The notes under the pieces are model-generated. The model was not told the origin of the DNA. It saw nothing but the letters and a program-made list of their open reading frames with translations, and searched no databases. A program made the translations under genes and the position numbers. Positions 11,574-23,653 of a stretch of DNA of 64,000 nt are shown here, one piece after another. Source of the DNA: Letharia columbiana (Eukaryota > Ascomycota > Lecanoromycetes > Lecanorales > Parmeliaceae); the NCBI RefSeq assembly GCF_014066305.1, contig NW_023501049.1, forward strand, positions 891,001 through 955,000, written 5' to 3'. How positions within the stretch are numbered: the first letter of the stretch is position 1; each line of letters starts with the position of its first letter.

Positions 11574-14047
11574 GCTGATGATATGCCTTTGTAAATGATA
11601 AAATGCAGAACATGCGTGGCCTAAATTCGAGATCACTCAGAGATCATGCAAAACGAGCAGGCCGAAGGGCCACAGATATCAAAAGATAGAACAATCCAAG
11701 GCACGGACCAAGGTCCCACAAGCGTCTTTCGATGTTAATGACAGCCGGTGCAAGGTTGGCAAGAGGTGCTAAAAATTCCAATCGTGATGCTGTCCCTCAG
11801 GAGTGATATGATCCCGCCTGAGTTATAGATGCTATTGCCCAATGCCATGAACCCGCATGCAGCCAGGGTACAGAAACCCCACCAATTCTTAGGTCTCCAC
11901 CTCTTTACCTTATGCCTCGCACGTTGTGAACTCGATCCTTGTATGTATAGAAGACTCCAGAGTGGGGCTGAGGACTTCGAAGTATTGGGTTTGAGGGTTG
12001 AGCGCTTAGGTACTTCTCCAGGTACGCTGAACCCCTCGGGAGGTAGAGTCCTTTGTTGTCGACTTTGCGTATCGCAGATGGGCTCCGCCCTTTTCAGAAG
12101 CAGGGGCGTTCAAAGCTCAGAATTCTTACAAGCTCGTGTCTAAGTTGGCGGCCCTGAGCCTGCGGCGGGAAAGACTCCTGTGCGTCTTCTCGCCGTGTCC
12201 GATGGTGTAGGTTCCGAGACAGATACTCCGAGGGTTCTGTCGAGTCTGTGTACTCCTTGGTCTTTCAATGCTGAATGTGTATGAGGCTCCCAGAAGTGCC
12301 GGTCAGGGTGTGGACTGTAGGGGGTCGAAAATGTAGAAAGAAAAGTCGGTAGCGTCGCACATGGCTCTATGGAACGCTCGGAAAGATTCAGCCAGACACT
12401 TATGCGCCTATGCGGAATGCTGGCTTGGAACCTGGATATGATCAGGGCGCGCGTTTGTGTGGGATTGCAATCCTTGGCCCTCGTGGAGACAGCAGAAGAT
12501 GCCGAGAATCAGGTCATAAGCCCTCGAGGCAGTCTCCCAATCGGGGTTATCTTGCGGTGTGATAAGACTAAGAGATCGATGGCCTTGATCCGGTATCCGT
12601 AAAGTCGTGACTCGCAAAGGCCCGTGAGGAGAAGGGCAGGGAGTTGAGCCATAGCTATTCGCTGTACGGTACGTAAAAGAGGCTTGCGCCAAACGCTTTC
12701 TGTGTTGTGTGAATTGAGCGTTTCATGCATGACTGGCCTCGGGACGTTGAAGCTTGTCAGTGGTTTGGAAAGACGTTGTTTACAGAGCCAATCAGCGGAG
12801 AGGAATAGACGCTGAAGATAATACGCTAAAAATCTACGAGCACTAGCTTGACATTGGCGGCAGCTCGGCATGTTCAAGCATGCCGTTACAACTTCTTAGG
12901 TACTCTTAGCAAGTCTTAGACCATGGTGACTAGGTACTAAAGAGTAAAGAGAAAAGGCCGTGAGAGAGCCATCGCTTTGTTGGCAATCACAAAAGCTACG
13001 AAAGCTCCTACAGTTCTATCGTCTCTCGTCCGCAAGGCTTGGGAAGTCTAATGAGAGCATATGTATGCTGCTGGACCGCAGCTACAGGATGAAGGGTCAC
13101 GAGCTTACAGGCTGTCAGTGCACAGATGTCCAGAATTCCTTTGCCGTCCGTATTCATTTGAATGCACCAATCCATTGGGCGCGTACTCGACTCTAGAGGG
13201 GCCCGAAGAGCGGACCTCTTCAACTAGAACAGCCTCTCGAGCTGATTGCCTCCTCCCAAACGCACTCTTCTTGAACAGCACAGCACAGCACAGCACAGCA
13301 CAGCACAGCAGAGCACAGTACAGACGTCTTGATTCCATCAGTTGCTACCGTACTTTCTCCAGCAGCGCCGCGTCTGCACAGAGTGCCACCACCTTACTGC
13401 TCTTTGTCGCAACAATGTGCAAAGACAAGAATATCAGCCACCCCAAACCGCCCTTGCATAAATCTTTCTTGCCACCCCTCCAATCAGGGTCCAGTTCTAC
13501 CATCCACCTTCCCAGTTTTCACTAGCATGTTGCCCCCCACCCCCGCTCCCGCCCGTGATTTGCTGCATAAAATCACACGCTAACTGGAGTCCTGGACCCT
13601 CGGCGGTTATATTTCTGGATCATGGCTTGCATGAAGCTATCGATTGGCGTGAAAGAGACTCCAGACGAATTGATCGATTAGGGTAAGATCCCAGAGTTCA
13701 AGCCTGTGGTTACCTATGCCGATGTACCAGGCATGGGCATGGCCTTTCTCCATGCGCTCCAGGGAGAGGGGTGGGATAAACTTGAATGCTCCTTCTCCCA
13801 CTTCGACACATTTCGTCTTCGAGACTCCTTGCCTCCAACCTCCAACCTCGTCGTCGCTCTCACTCTATAATCCAGCTGTTCCACTCGAGTCTTACAGCAT
13901 AGCACGTCACGCCATGAGCCTTTGAGCTCCCCAGTTAATTACAGTAATACCGCCGCTCACTTTCTGCCCCACCACTACAGACAATGCTCGAACCCCGACC
14001 CTACCTCCGATAATAGTGCTCCCATCACCGCCCACCTCCTCCTGGCA
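11574..14047. other. Intergenic, with microsatellite
   Basis: About 2.5 kb between divergent genes (NoxA minus, DUF7727-like plus), so it should hold both promoters. Only short frames without motifs were seen. An ACAGC pentamer repeat lies at about 13272-13322. Confidence 0.5.
13272..13322 (+). repeat. ACAGC pentanucleotide microsatellite
   Basis: Around nine tandem copies of ACAGC with one or two substitutions near the right end (GAGCACAG). It lies upstream of the DUF7727-like gene, outside any recognised coding region. Confidence 0.9.
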
Positions 14048-14679
14048 ATGGGCAAACTCATAAAGAACCACTGGGCCCGCCTCATAATCCTCACCGCCGC
14101 AGCCTGTACGTCCTCACCTCTCCCAACCCCCACCACCCGCTCACTCATTAACACTTCACAGACCAAGTCGCCGCCTCAGTCAGCGGCTTCTTCTGGCCGA
14201 AACTCTTCTGGGACTTCCTAACCACGAACCTCGACCACGCCGTCCGGCCCATCCCCATCCTCCAAATCATCAACCTCCTCCTCGGCCTGCTCGGCTTATG
14301 CTGGGAATGGCCTCTGCCACTCTTCACCAGCGCCGCCACCTCCACCCGGTTACACCACAACCACACCGCCGCCTCCTACAGCCACACGTCGCAAAGGACC
14401 GGCCACAAACACACAGAGTCCAACGCCTCCCCTCCGAAAGCGCCGAACAGGGCAACGACGGCGCTCGCGGCGATGCATCGGAGTATCGAAGCCCGACTGT
14501 TCATCTACCCGTTGAGCAGCCTGGCGGCCCTGCTGCTGTATCAGGGCACGAACGCGGGGATTTATTATATAATAGGCATGGCGGTTTATTTCTGGGGTTT
14601 CAGCGAGGGCGAGGTGGTGATGGGGGTGCCGTGGACGTTGCCTCGGCGGCGAAAGAGTCAGGGTCTTGTGGGAGTATGA
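14048..14679 (+). CDS. Small multi-pass membrane protein, DUF7727-like
   Basis: Two exons (14048-14105 and 14162-14679) around a 56-nt intron give 191 aa. The N-terminus MGKLIKNHWARLIILTAAAY is the conserved start of a small Pezizomycotina family that I recall as DUF7727. It is followed by SGFFWPKLFWDFLTTNLD and three further hydrophobic segments (ILQIINLLLGLLGL, LFIYPLSSLAALLLY, GIYYIIGMAVYFW). I therefore predict four transmembrane helices. Between helices 2 and 3 sits a low-complexity insert of about 45 residues rich in His, Thr and Ser, which I do not expect in the family core. The ATG at 14048 is chosen over the upstream in-frame ATG at 13922 because it gives the conserved N-terminus. 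Function is unknown. Confidence 0.8.
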
Positions 14680-15086
14680 CGAAAGCGTCTTCTTCATCTT
14701 TCTTTCCTTTTCTCTTGCTTCTTGGAAGAGTTTAGCACAGTGCTTTGACGACGTTGCATGACATTGCATAGCATGGAGAGGAATCTGTCGCATTTACAAC
14801 TGCATGGGTGGAGAAGGGAAAGAGAGGCATTCAGAGGGGGGAAGGATGCAGAGCGTGGATCGGGAATTCGAGATAAAGCACTGAGCCAGCTGGATGGGAA
14901 AGCTGAGCTGTACATACTAAGCATAGTTACTGCTAGCGATACTGTTAGCAGCAAAATGGGCACGCCGTTTTCGCCTCTATTTCATGAAACCGTAAGCATG
15001 CGTGTTAGTCTTCCTGCCTGGCCCTCACCGTGCTCGCCGTCACTCAATCGCTCTCTTCTCCGATCTCAGTCCATTGCTTTCGCAGC
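14680..15086. other. Convergent 3' intergenic region
   Basis: About 400 bp between the 3' ends of the converging DUF7727-like and Dsk2 genes. It should hold the 3' UTRs of both. No further gene was seen. Confidence 0.6.
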
Positions 15087-16519
15087 TCAGTGCGTAAGCA
15101 GATACTCCACCGCCCCCTGCACACTCCCGCCCGTCCGCCTCAACGCCTCAATGTTCCTCTCGAATTCATAAAAACCCATATCATTCAACTGCCTCAATTG
15201 CTCCGCATACCTATCCTCCGGCGGCCTATCATCCTGCGGTGCCGGTGGTGGTGGTGTGCCAAAGCCTCCTGCACCACCGAATCCACCCAAACCTTGCAGA
15301 GCAGTGAAGGGATTGAAGCCGGCTTGTGCTGCTGAATTGGCGGTTGGATTGTTCGGGTCAGGATTGGCGGTGGGATTGGCGCCCATGGCGCCCATCATCT
15401 GCTGCATCATTTGTGGGTTCTGCATCATGTTCCGTGCCATATCGGCAATGGGATTAGTACCCGGTTGTGGAGTGGCTCCAGGTGCTTGCGTGCCAGCTGG
15501 TGGAGGAGAGCCTGGAGTGTTTCTGCCCATACCGCCCATACCGCCTGGGCCGAAAAGTGCTGCGAAGGGATTTGCACCTTCTGATCCACCAGCGCCAGCG
15601 GGGTTGCCGAACATAGCAAATGGGTTCGGAGGTTGCTGTGGTGTAGCATCTGGCTGCCTAGGCGTAGCTGTCTCCCCTTCCGCTGAAGGCTGCTGGCCTG
15701 GTGTCGTATCCGTGATGCCTGGAGCTGGAAATGCCTGACTACCACCTCCGCCCATACCGCCGAACATGCCGCCGCCGAATGATCGTTGCATCTGTGATAT
15801 GTTCCTCAAAGCTTCTGGATTCGTCATCATGGCTCTGAAGCCAGGATCTTGCATCATCTGGCGGACTTGTGGACCCATGTCGCGGAGCATAGGGTTCGAG
15901 CGGATCATTTGGTCGATGACTTGTGGATTGGCGAGGGCTTCGTTCAGAGTGGAGGCGAAGTTGGGGTTTTCGAGCATAGAGGCCATATGTTCAGGATCCG
16001 GTGGTGGACCCATCTATGTACATGTTAGCAAGATTGATTGAGAAAGGGAGGCAACTTGGTACAGACTCCACCGTCAGGCCCAAACATATTGGCATTAGGC
16101 ATCTGCGCGTAGCCCGCATATCTCGCCCCCGTCAATCCCGCCAGCGGATCCTGCCCCGTCCCACTGGCCAGATTTGTAGGCACGCCCGTAGCCGGTTGTG
16201 CCCCTGTACTCCCCGCGTTCACGCTTCCCTGATTTGCCGGATTCTGTCTCTGATTGCTCGCAGCACCTTTCACCAAGTGCACCGTGTTTCCCTCTTTCAC
16301 TTTGTACGAGCCCAGCGTATCTGCATCTTTGAGGACACGGCCGGAATAGATGAGGCGTTGGCGGTCTGGCGGTATGTCTGCGTATTCGGGGCCTGATAAC
16401 TTAGTTTTCAGGTCGATGACTGTCATAGAGAGGGGTACTGTGAGGACATATTTGGCATCGCTGGAGGATTTGACGTTGAATGTGATGGGCGTTTCGTCGG
16501 CGGCGGATTCGTCAGCCAT
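15087..16519 (-). CDS. dsk2: Ubiquilin / Dsk2 ubiquitin receptor
   Basis: Shuttle receptor that carries ubiquitylated proteins to the proteasome. Exons 16067-16519 and 15087-16013 around a 53-nt intron (branch CTAAC) give 459 aa. Residues 10-85 form a ubiquitin-like domain (ITFNVKSSSDAKYVLTVPLS, then IPPDRQRLIYSGRVLKD). The middle has STI1-type Met/Asn/Pro-rich repeats (MLENPNFASTLNEAL, NPMLRDMGPQVRQMMQDP, NPQMMQQMMGAMG) and Gly/Pro-rich linkers. The last 45 residues are a UBA domain (RYAEQLRQLNDMGFYEFERN to GAVEYLLTH). The start at 16519 is preferred to the in-frame ATG at 16597, since MADES is the usual kind of start just before the UBL. The donor GTCTGT is unusual, but frame and position fit. 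Domain order and length match Dsk2. Confidence 0.95.
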
Positions 16520-17394
16520 GGTGGGGTTGGTGGTGGCAGTAGAAGAGAATGGATGTAGAGTAGATAGGTGGAAGCAAGATGGCTGGACTATACTCAAGGC
16601 CCAAAGTGCTTTTGTTTTGATGTCACAGTAGTGGTTAAAGCGTCAAAGCTGTATTCCGAGTAGGGTTCTTTGAGATAGGTATTTGATCTGAACGTTAGTC
16701 TGACAAGGTGGATGACGACCGATGGCGATCCTTCTCTGGGTATTGAGCGGTCGCTGGAGGACGTTCTCACCACTTATTGAGTTATCCAGTCAACCAACAC
16801 CAAAGACTGTCTTTGGATACAGAAGGGTAATAAGACCTTTGAAATGTCTTTTGATTTGAAGTGGCGGAAGCAGGACTAAAGTGTCACCCATTTGCGCCTT
16901 CTAGCGTGGTCTCTCGCTTTCCACAGCAAATGGGTGAGGATTTGGGGGCGGTGAACACAGAGTGTTTTCAAGATCTCTAGACTTGATAGACACATTGATG
17001 GTATGGACTTCTATAACTATGAATCTATCGGTGTCCAGCAACCCAGCGAGACTGCTCCTCTACTGGACCTGTTGTGCCCATGATGGATAGAGACACACCA
17101 GAAAGTTCCTGCTCATGCAAAACATGCAAATGTACAATGCACGCGTATTCGGGCACTTTCAAAAATAATCAATGTACCTCCTACGGGACGATCTTCCCCA
17201 CGACCCATAACGTGGATGGAAAGAGCTCCGATTTTGATACAACGTGAACACGTACTGCAATACAAACGAGACAACAAACGCATTTCTTCCTTCTTGACCT
17301 GAGCACGCTCCATATTGAACCTCGCTCACATGATGTTGTCGAGTTCTCCTAGCGGGACCCTCATGACAACCCCTTCTTCCGTCAAGTCGCTAGA
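16520..17394. other. Intergenic, Dsk2 promoter side
   Basis: About 870 bp between the start of Dsk2 and the 3' end of the AT-hook protein gene, both on the minus strand. It should hold the Dsk2 promoter. No further gene was seen. Confidence 0.5.
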
Positions 17395-19599
17395 TCACAA
17401 TCTTGTAGTTAGCATTGCCTGTTTGAGAGTAAAACCTTCAGAAACACGTCTCTCAAGACTCAAGCCTTGGTCTAGAATAAGAGTCACGCACGGGGGAATT
17501 GCGTACTCGATCTCATTTTCGGGGTGCATTGTATCTCCTGGACTCAGCTTTGAGAGCTTCCTCGTTGGAGAGCTGTCTGGATTGTCAAGTCCATCCTTCC
17601 AATTGCCCTTCGACGCAGCAACTTTGGTCGTTCTTTTCCGCTTCCCCTCGCCGGACTTCTCACCATTGGCGCTTCCACTGTTCTCTTTGCCTAGAGCACT
17701 AGCGGAAGGCGCAGATGCTCGGCTCTGAGATTTGGTACTCGGTACTTCAAGGCCCATCTCGCTGGTCCGGCCTTCCTTTCTGCTTTTCACGTTCCCTGCG
17801 GGCCTTCCAACAGGCCTTTTGTTGGTTCTGTCCTCAGTTTCTTCGGCGATTGCATCGTTGATCTCTGACTGGCGAGAAGCTGACGTGGGGTTGTCAGAGC
17901 CAGGGTTGATGCTGTTATTCGATGCTATACGTGTATTGAATGAGGGTGGAGGGTCTCGTGTTGTGACAGACACGGAACGAGGCATGCCGGTATACGAGAC
18001 GCCTCTAAGCTCCGCCGCCATTGAAGATTTTCCTGGGGGTGTGTTGGCTGCACTGTTGACTCTGGTATTTGATGGAGCAGAAATGCCGCTGTTGGCTGAG
18101 AATTCTCGGGGACTCAACCGAGTCATCAAGTCACTGAATAGGCTTTCGCTCACTTGTTCGTCGATTCCCGCGTTTTCCCCCACGTAGCCAAGGTGAGAAA
18201 CTCTCGTTGCACCCGAATCTTCACCTGTATACCAGGAGACCTGGCGACTGCTTGCTAGTGAGTGAGGGCGAGAGTAGTCGGGCATAGGATGGCTGCGGCG
18301 GCTATTCGCCGGTGACGGAGGACGAGTGACATCTGGCATCGGTTCGTCATAGCTGTCTGAAGTAGAGCGAGACCGGTCTTTCATAGAAATATCACCTGAG
18401 GTCGTAGTATTACTGCTCCATGGGTTTCGGTAATTGTAGAGATTCGCTGCACCAGTGAACGGTCCAGGCGTTGGGCCATGCTGGGAACGGAAAGGATCAT
18501 CATCGTGGAGTCCAAGAGGACGAAATCCGGGTACCGGATTCGGTAATGGGCCTATTGCTGGATTGAGCTTTGCACGGGTACTGACCAGTGATGCATTCCG
18601 GCGGCGTGGAGAATGGGCATGCATATCCGGATCTGCTGCTTGCGTGTGAGGCGACGATACGTGGTGGAATTGCTGCGCAGCCTGAAAGTACAATCCTTGG
18701 TTTGGCCAAGCGATGCCACAATTCTCCAGTATATCTGCAAAATGTTAGCATAAGTAGCTTGAAATGTTTGAATTCTACCTCACGTAAAGGAGCATGCTGA
18801 AAAGAGAACGAGACTAGGTTCTTTGTTCTCTCAAACGCCGACACTCCTGGCCCATGGTTGATCCCTTCAGTGATGACGATCTTGATTCTTCCCATGTCCT
18901 GAGCAGGACTGGCCCAAGTCTGCGTCAGTACCTCTGTATGGAATGGAGGAAATCGAAGCTGGTCGTGGTTGCCATCCTTGTCCGTGTCTAGCCCTGCGTC
19001 AGCGTAAAGTTTCTTCGGTGACGTGTAAGTATGCATACGAGAGCACATATCTGTAGCGAGAAGTGTTAGCGTGGTGGAACTTGGAGGCACTTTGTACCTA
19101 CTCACCAATCATCTGAGGCCAAGGAGGATCCTTATTCAACAAGGCACCTCTGCCATCGTCCGTCAGCCAACTCATAGTAGGGAGCAAAACGAGAAGCACG
19201 GTGACAAACGCAATGCAGACGCCATCAAGCACGACCTTTGCCTCGAACCCCACCATGCTCTGTTGAGGAGCTCTAGCCACACTCCCACGGCTAACCGTTG
19301 GTGTGGACCAGCTATGTAACGACACTCGAAATGGGGACCCAGGCGGGAGACTAGGTATAAAGCATGAGACAGTCGGCAACGGGGCCCTCACGACGGTCAA
19401 GTAGGCTGGATGAGCAGAAGGGCTTTGGAAGGGAACGACGTCTATTGTTGTACTTGTCAGCTGCGGTGTACAAAGGTAGCTTTAGAATATCCTCACGAGG
19501 GTCTTGATTGACGGTACAAGCGGTCCCAAACTCCTGCAGTGGAGTCTTCGAGTCTCCAACCAGAGGGAAGATGAGGACGTCCCAATTTTGGTACCTCAT
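17395..19599 (-). CDS. Conserved fungal protein with AT-hook-like motif
   Basis: Five exons (19497-19599, 19210-19441, 19106-19149, 18784-19050, 17395-18734) join in frame to 661 aa. The first about 240 residues are compact: they start MRYQNWDVLIFPLVGDSKTP, include LPTVSCFIPSLPPGSPFRVS, a second conserved stretch PPWPQMI, and IKIVITEGI followed by LENCGIAWPNQGLYFQ. This resembles a fungal protein family I know only as hypothetical. The rest is low-complexity Ser/Pro/Asn-rich and contains KRPVGRPAGNVKSRK, an AT-hook-like GRP core flanked by basic residues, and a Lys/Arg-rich cluster (GEGKRKRTTK), which suggest nuclear localisation and minor-groove DNA contact. Exon 3 is only 44 nt. Function is unknown. 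Confidence 0.8.
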
Positions 19600-20137
19600 T
19601 GCTGCGACTTGGGCTTGTAATGGATCCTGCCAGTGCTTTCAAAGATCTCGAGTGAATCGATGGCGTTGCGATGCCATAGAGGATGAGACGGAGTAAATAG
19701 TCTGAGAAACTCTTCTTGAGGTAGATGTTACGAGCAGGCTGCACCTGCCACGCTGTGAAACGTGTAAGTGAGTGCAAGTCAAATGGGAGGAACGAGCCTT
19801 GCGACTTCTACGCAAGAGCTACCAGCATTTCAAATCGCAAGCATACCATTAGGTCTATCATATCCGAAACTCAAGATATGCTAAAGCTAAGAGAATCTTC
19901 TCCACTCACTCGTGATCTGCAACCTCGGGCATGTCGCTGCCAGCCATGCTTAAGATGCCTAATGATACAAGGAAATTGCCTCCGCCTTCTCGTCTCTCCT
20001 TGCACTCCGCCCTCGAAGATCAGAGAGGATGTGCAAAGAAACTCCCCAACTCCTGTCGCTTAATCTTTGCTTTCACAATCGCACAAACAGCAGACTATGA
20101 ATCTAGTCCCTACCCAGTCTCGACCCCTTGGAATTGC
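19600..20137. other. Intergenic
   Basis: Upstream region of the AT-hook protein gene and downstream region of the RRM gene. Short frames only, no motif recognised. Confidence 0.5.
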
Positions 20138-20345
20138 CTATTGAGAGAAGACATTTCCATACCCCCTGCCATCTGCTTCAAGGCGGTTGCTGACGTCCTG
20201 TTGCTGCTGCATGTACATGTCGTTAAGCTGGTTGACTGGGATAGGATCGGCCGGACCAGGAGCGCCGGGCGAGAGGGCTCCGGGGGGACCTTGCGGAGGG
20301 CCTCTGCCCGGGCTATGAGGTGGGTGCATGTGAGCTGCGTTGGGA
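20138..20345 (-). CDS. Possible C-terminal exon of the RRM protein
   Basis: An open minus-strand segment reads Pro/Gly-rich (HPPHSPGRGPPQGPPGALSP) and then PIPVNQLNDMYMQQQQDVSN, NRLEADGRGYGNVFSQ and a stop. This looks like the C-terminal tail of Csx1/Nam8-type fungal RRM proteins and not like chance. No splice site that I can see joins it in frame to the preceding RRM exon. Either an intermediate exon is missed, or it is an alternative or relict exon. Confidence 0.45.
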
Positions 20346-20862
20346 CTAAGAGGCAGGTGTGGTCAGCAGATGTGATTTGTTTGGCAGCATTCTGGGCGGA
20401 GCTCTCAGCAGAGTTCCAAAGGTGCAGAAAACCCTAAGTAAAGACTGGGGAGGAAGGAACGCCTTTGGCTGTACATAGAGAGGAGAAGGCTAGGAAGTAA
20501 GAACAGTGCAGTACTCTGTGATTAGTAAACAAGATCACATCTATCAGGAAAACGCAGGCAACAACAAGCCATACAACACATTCAGGAGTAGGTACATTGG
20601 AATGGGGAAGGGTTCGTAGCATTCGTGTCCTCGCCCTGAAAGGCGCTCTTGCTGTACAGCCACCCCGTGGACTCGCATGCTATGAGATGAGCAAAGAAAC
20701 TTTTTGCAGATATCCTCCGTGTATTCCTCTATTGATAACGCTAATCGGAGAAGGAGCCCTCGAGCGAAGGCCATTTCAAGAAGCGAAGGGCAAATTCGAG
20801 AGTTCACCGCGAATGCCTGATACAGGAAAACCGCCTAGAAAGCTTGAAGAATAGGGGGTATC

Positions 20863-22329
20863 TTACTACAAGAAAGTTAGCACTGTTCGTTTTAGTGAGG
20901 ATGGGATATGGATGCATACCTTCATTGGAGCGAAATTGCCGTAAGGGTGAGAAGGAGGCATTCCCATAGATGGGTACACAGGTGGAGGAGGGGCAGGACG
21001 GTATGGAGTGCCGGCAGGACCAGAATTGTTCTGGCTACGTCCCCAGCTGAGACGGACCCGTGAGTTGCCAATGGGATAGCCTTGCATCTGATTAATGGCC
21101 ATCTCTGCTGCGTGACGCTGGACAAATTGAACGAAACCGCAGCCCTTCCCAGGAGGAATCTTGACGTAGGTGATCTCTCCGAAGCCTTGGAAAAAAGAGC
21201 GGAGCTCGTCCTCCGTGACATATCCAGAAAGCCCTCCAACGAAGACTGTGGTGTTGTTCGGGTCGGTGAACTGGTTCATTGGCTGAGGCTGGCCGTAGTA
21301 TCCGACAGGAGGATTTCCCATGTAGTTCATGCCGCCTACTGGTGCGCCTCCTGGGCCACCTGGACCTGGCATGCCCATACCTCCTGGCCCTCCACCACCG
21401 GTCTTGTTCTTTGGTGTTGCTGTGGAGATGCGCATGGGTCGGTTGCCGCAGTAGACCCCTTGCATTTCTTGCAATGCGCGCTGTTGGTCACCCTCGTCTG
21501 AGAAGCGAACAAAACCGTAGCCGCGGGACATTCCGCTGATTGGGTCTGTCATGATCTTGGCGGATTTGCATGATGGGAAGCGATTTTGGAAGAGAGAAAC
21601 CAAGACGTATTCATTGACCTCCGGCCCGAGATCGCCAACAAAAATTGAGTGCTCTGGGCCACGCTCGTCGCGGCTAAGACATTAGCAAAGTCTATTGCAA
21701 ATATGGCGGAGAGAGCATACCTCCGGTCAGCCAGACCACCGCCAGATGCCCAATTCAGCTTGAATGGACGGTTGGAGTTGGGAATGATGGTACCGTTGAG
21801 AGTCAAGGCCTTGGCGGCAGCCTCAGCGCTCTGAAAATCGATAAAACAGTAGCCAGCATTACTGCTGGAGATCAGTACGCATCGGCAGACGTTTAGAAGA
21901 CCCGGAATGACCGGCTTACCCAGAGAACTTGTCACGAATCATCTTCACATTGACTTGCTCGCCCATGTTGTACCAAACTGTCCGTACAAAGTTCTCGTCG
22001 ATCCAGGGCTCAAGCTCGCCCATCCTGTATCACTATCAGCCTTTACTGCATGAGGTTTGATCGAGGCATCGTGTTGACTACTGCAGCCAAAGCCAGAGTG
22101 CAAGAGGGGAGGGAACATCATACCATAAGGTCGTCTTCGCATCGCCTCCTTGCGACTGTCCACCTGCGGATCCGGGATCACCGCCGTTACCACCTTGGAA
22201 ACCACCAGCAGAGTTGGGAGGCATCTGCCCGCCCATGTTCTGGTCTTGTTGTGGGGGACCGCCGGGGCCAGCTCCACCATCTCCTTGCTGACCCTGTTGG
22301 GGAAAGTTGTCGTAATTTTGGAAACTCAT
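20863..22329 (-). CDS. Three-RRM RNA-binding protein, Csx1/Nam8 type
   Basis: Cytoplasmic or nuclear mRNA-binding regulator of the Csx1/Nam8/TIA-1 group. Exons 22124-22329, 21920-22024, 21721-21864 and 20920-21673 join in frame. The N-terminus is Gln/Gly-rich (MSFQNYDNFPQQGQQG). RRM1 starts TLWMGELEPWIDENFVRTVW with RNP1 AGYCFIDF; RRM2 has HSIFVGDLG and RNP1 RGYGFVRF; RRM3 has NTTVFVGGLSGYVTEDELR and RNP1 KGCGFVQF. Linkers are Gly/Pro/Met-rich. After exon 4 (ending NFAPMK) a clear intron (GTATGC to TTGTAG) is followed at once by in-frame TAA at 20863-20865, which I used as the end. The C-terminal segment at 20138-20345 may belong to a longer isoform. The 2.2-kb upstream gap suggests a long leader or promoter. 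Confidence 0.88.
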
Positions 22330-23621
22330 TGTGCCGAGTGTCGCTAGGCTCGGATAATTGAGTGAGAAAGGGTTGTGGAAAGGAGGGACAGAGATTTAGT
22401 GATGTTTGGAACTGGGAGAACTAAGGAGGATCTGTTAACTATGCCCGAGCAGTAGACGGTACTAAGTCTAGGTTGTTTTGCGTATTTTAGACGTACCTAG
22501 ATGCTTCTGTATTCTCCAGCCGATGCAGTAGACAACGCAATTTCAACACTCAGTGCTTCGCAGTGCCTGCTTGCTCGAAGGGATGGGAAATCCGAGTGCC
22601 CAGAGATATATGATTTGATGAATGCTTGCTTGCGCTGATATTTAACTCCAAGTAGAAAGGAGAAACTGATAGCAAAGGGATGGTATTGTGAATGTGGTGT
22701 GGAGAGACTTTGAAAGGATGGCTCCAGCGGTGCGGGATATTAATACTTTTCAAATAAGGATTTCTGTGGGGTGAAGCAATCGGGTTTGAAGAAGATTCAC
22801 GCTCGCTGACCTAGGCCTCATGTTGTTAGCCTCAAGCGCTGATGAAAATTGTGACTCTGCGTTTGACAGTGAATGTGCCTTTGCGAAGAGCAAGCATGAG
22901 TGACTGTGTTACTTGGGCCGCTGGGTGAAGTGTTCAGGCATGCCAAGACTTTCAGCAGTGAATGCGGCAGGCCATTCGAATTTGCCTGCTCAATCCGTGC
23001 CTGAGTGATAGATGAGGGGTTTCAGGAGCTAGAGGACTCGGGATCCAGCTGATGCGACTCAATCGGAGTGAATTTGCAGGCCTTGATGAGCGCCGTGTGG
23101 CAGCGGGAGAAAAAAGGAAGCTTGCCCACTCACCAGATCACTAAGACGCTGACTTGGAACGGACTGACAAAGCTGATACCGCGAGTCGAAAGCTACAAAT
23201 CAAGAACACCCGCGACACCAAGGGACACGAAGGCGAGAGGAAAAGATTCGCGGAAGAAATGCTTTTGAATGAGCAGGTCGAGAAGTTGAACTTTGTGCTG
23301 AAGAGTGGAAAAGAAAAAGCTGAGAGTGGGAAAATCCGAGTGGAGGGGAGAGCGTCACGCTAGTGCGCCAATTTGTTAGTAGTGCCACGGCATGTGCAGG
23401 AAAGATTTGGGTAGTTACCTCCACCGTGACTTTTTACTTTGCTGTGTCTACGCGATCAAAAGCATGTATCGTCAAGGTACTTTTCAAGATTCCAGCTGGC
23501 GGGGTATTTCAAAACTACATGCGCGAACCATCTGTTGCCTCGGATTAATAGGTACGGTAGGACTATTTTTAATCAAGTACTGCCTGCTGCTGCCATATGT
23601 ATAAGTCTTCTATTATTCTTT

Positions 23622-23622
23622 A

Positions 23623-23651
<29 letters not shown>
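23622..23651 (+). repeat. TTC trinucleotide microsatellite
   Basis: About ten uninterrupted copies of TTC/CTT in the gap upstream of the RRM gene. It is not in a recognised coding region. Confidence 0.9.

Positions 23652-23653
<2 letters not shown>

Noticed and set aside
13922..14221. 99-codon frame starting at 13922
   Set aside because: The conserved protein starts at the in-frame ATG at 14048, and this frame reads through the intron into an unrelated frame.
15256..15738. 160-codon plus-strand Pro/Gly/Ala-rich frame
   Set aside because: It is antisense to the Gly/Pro/Met-rich linkers of Dsk2.
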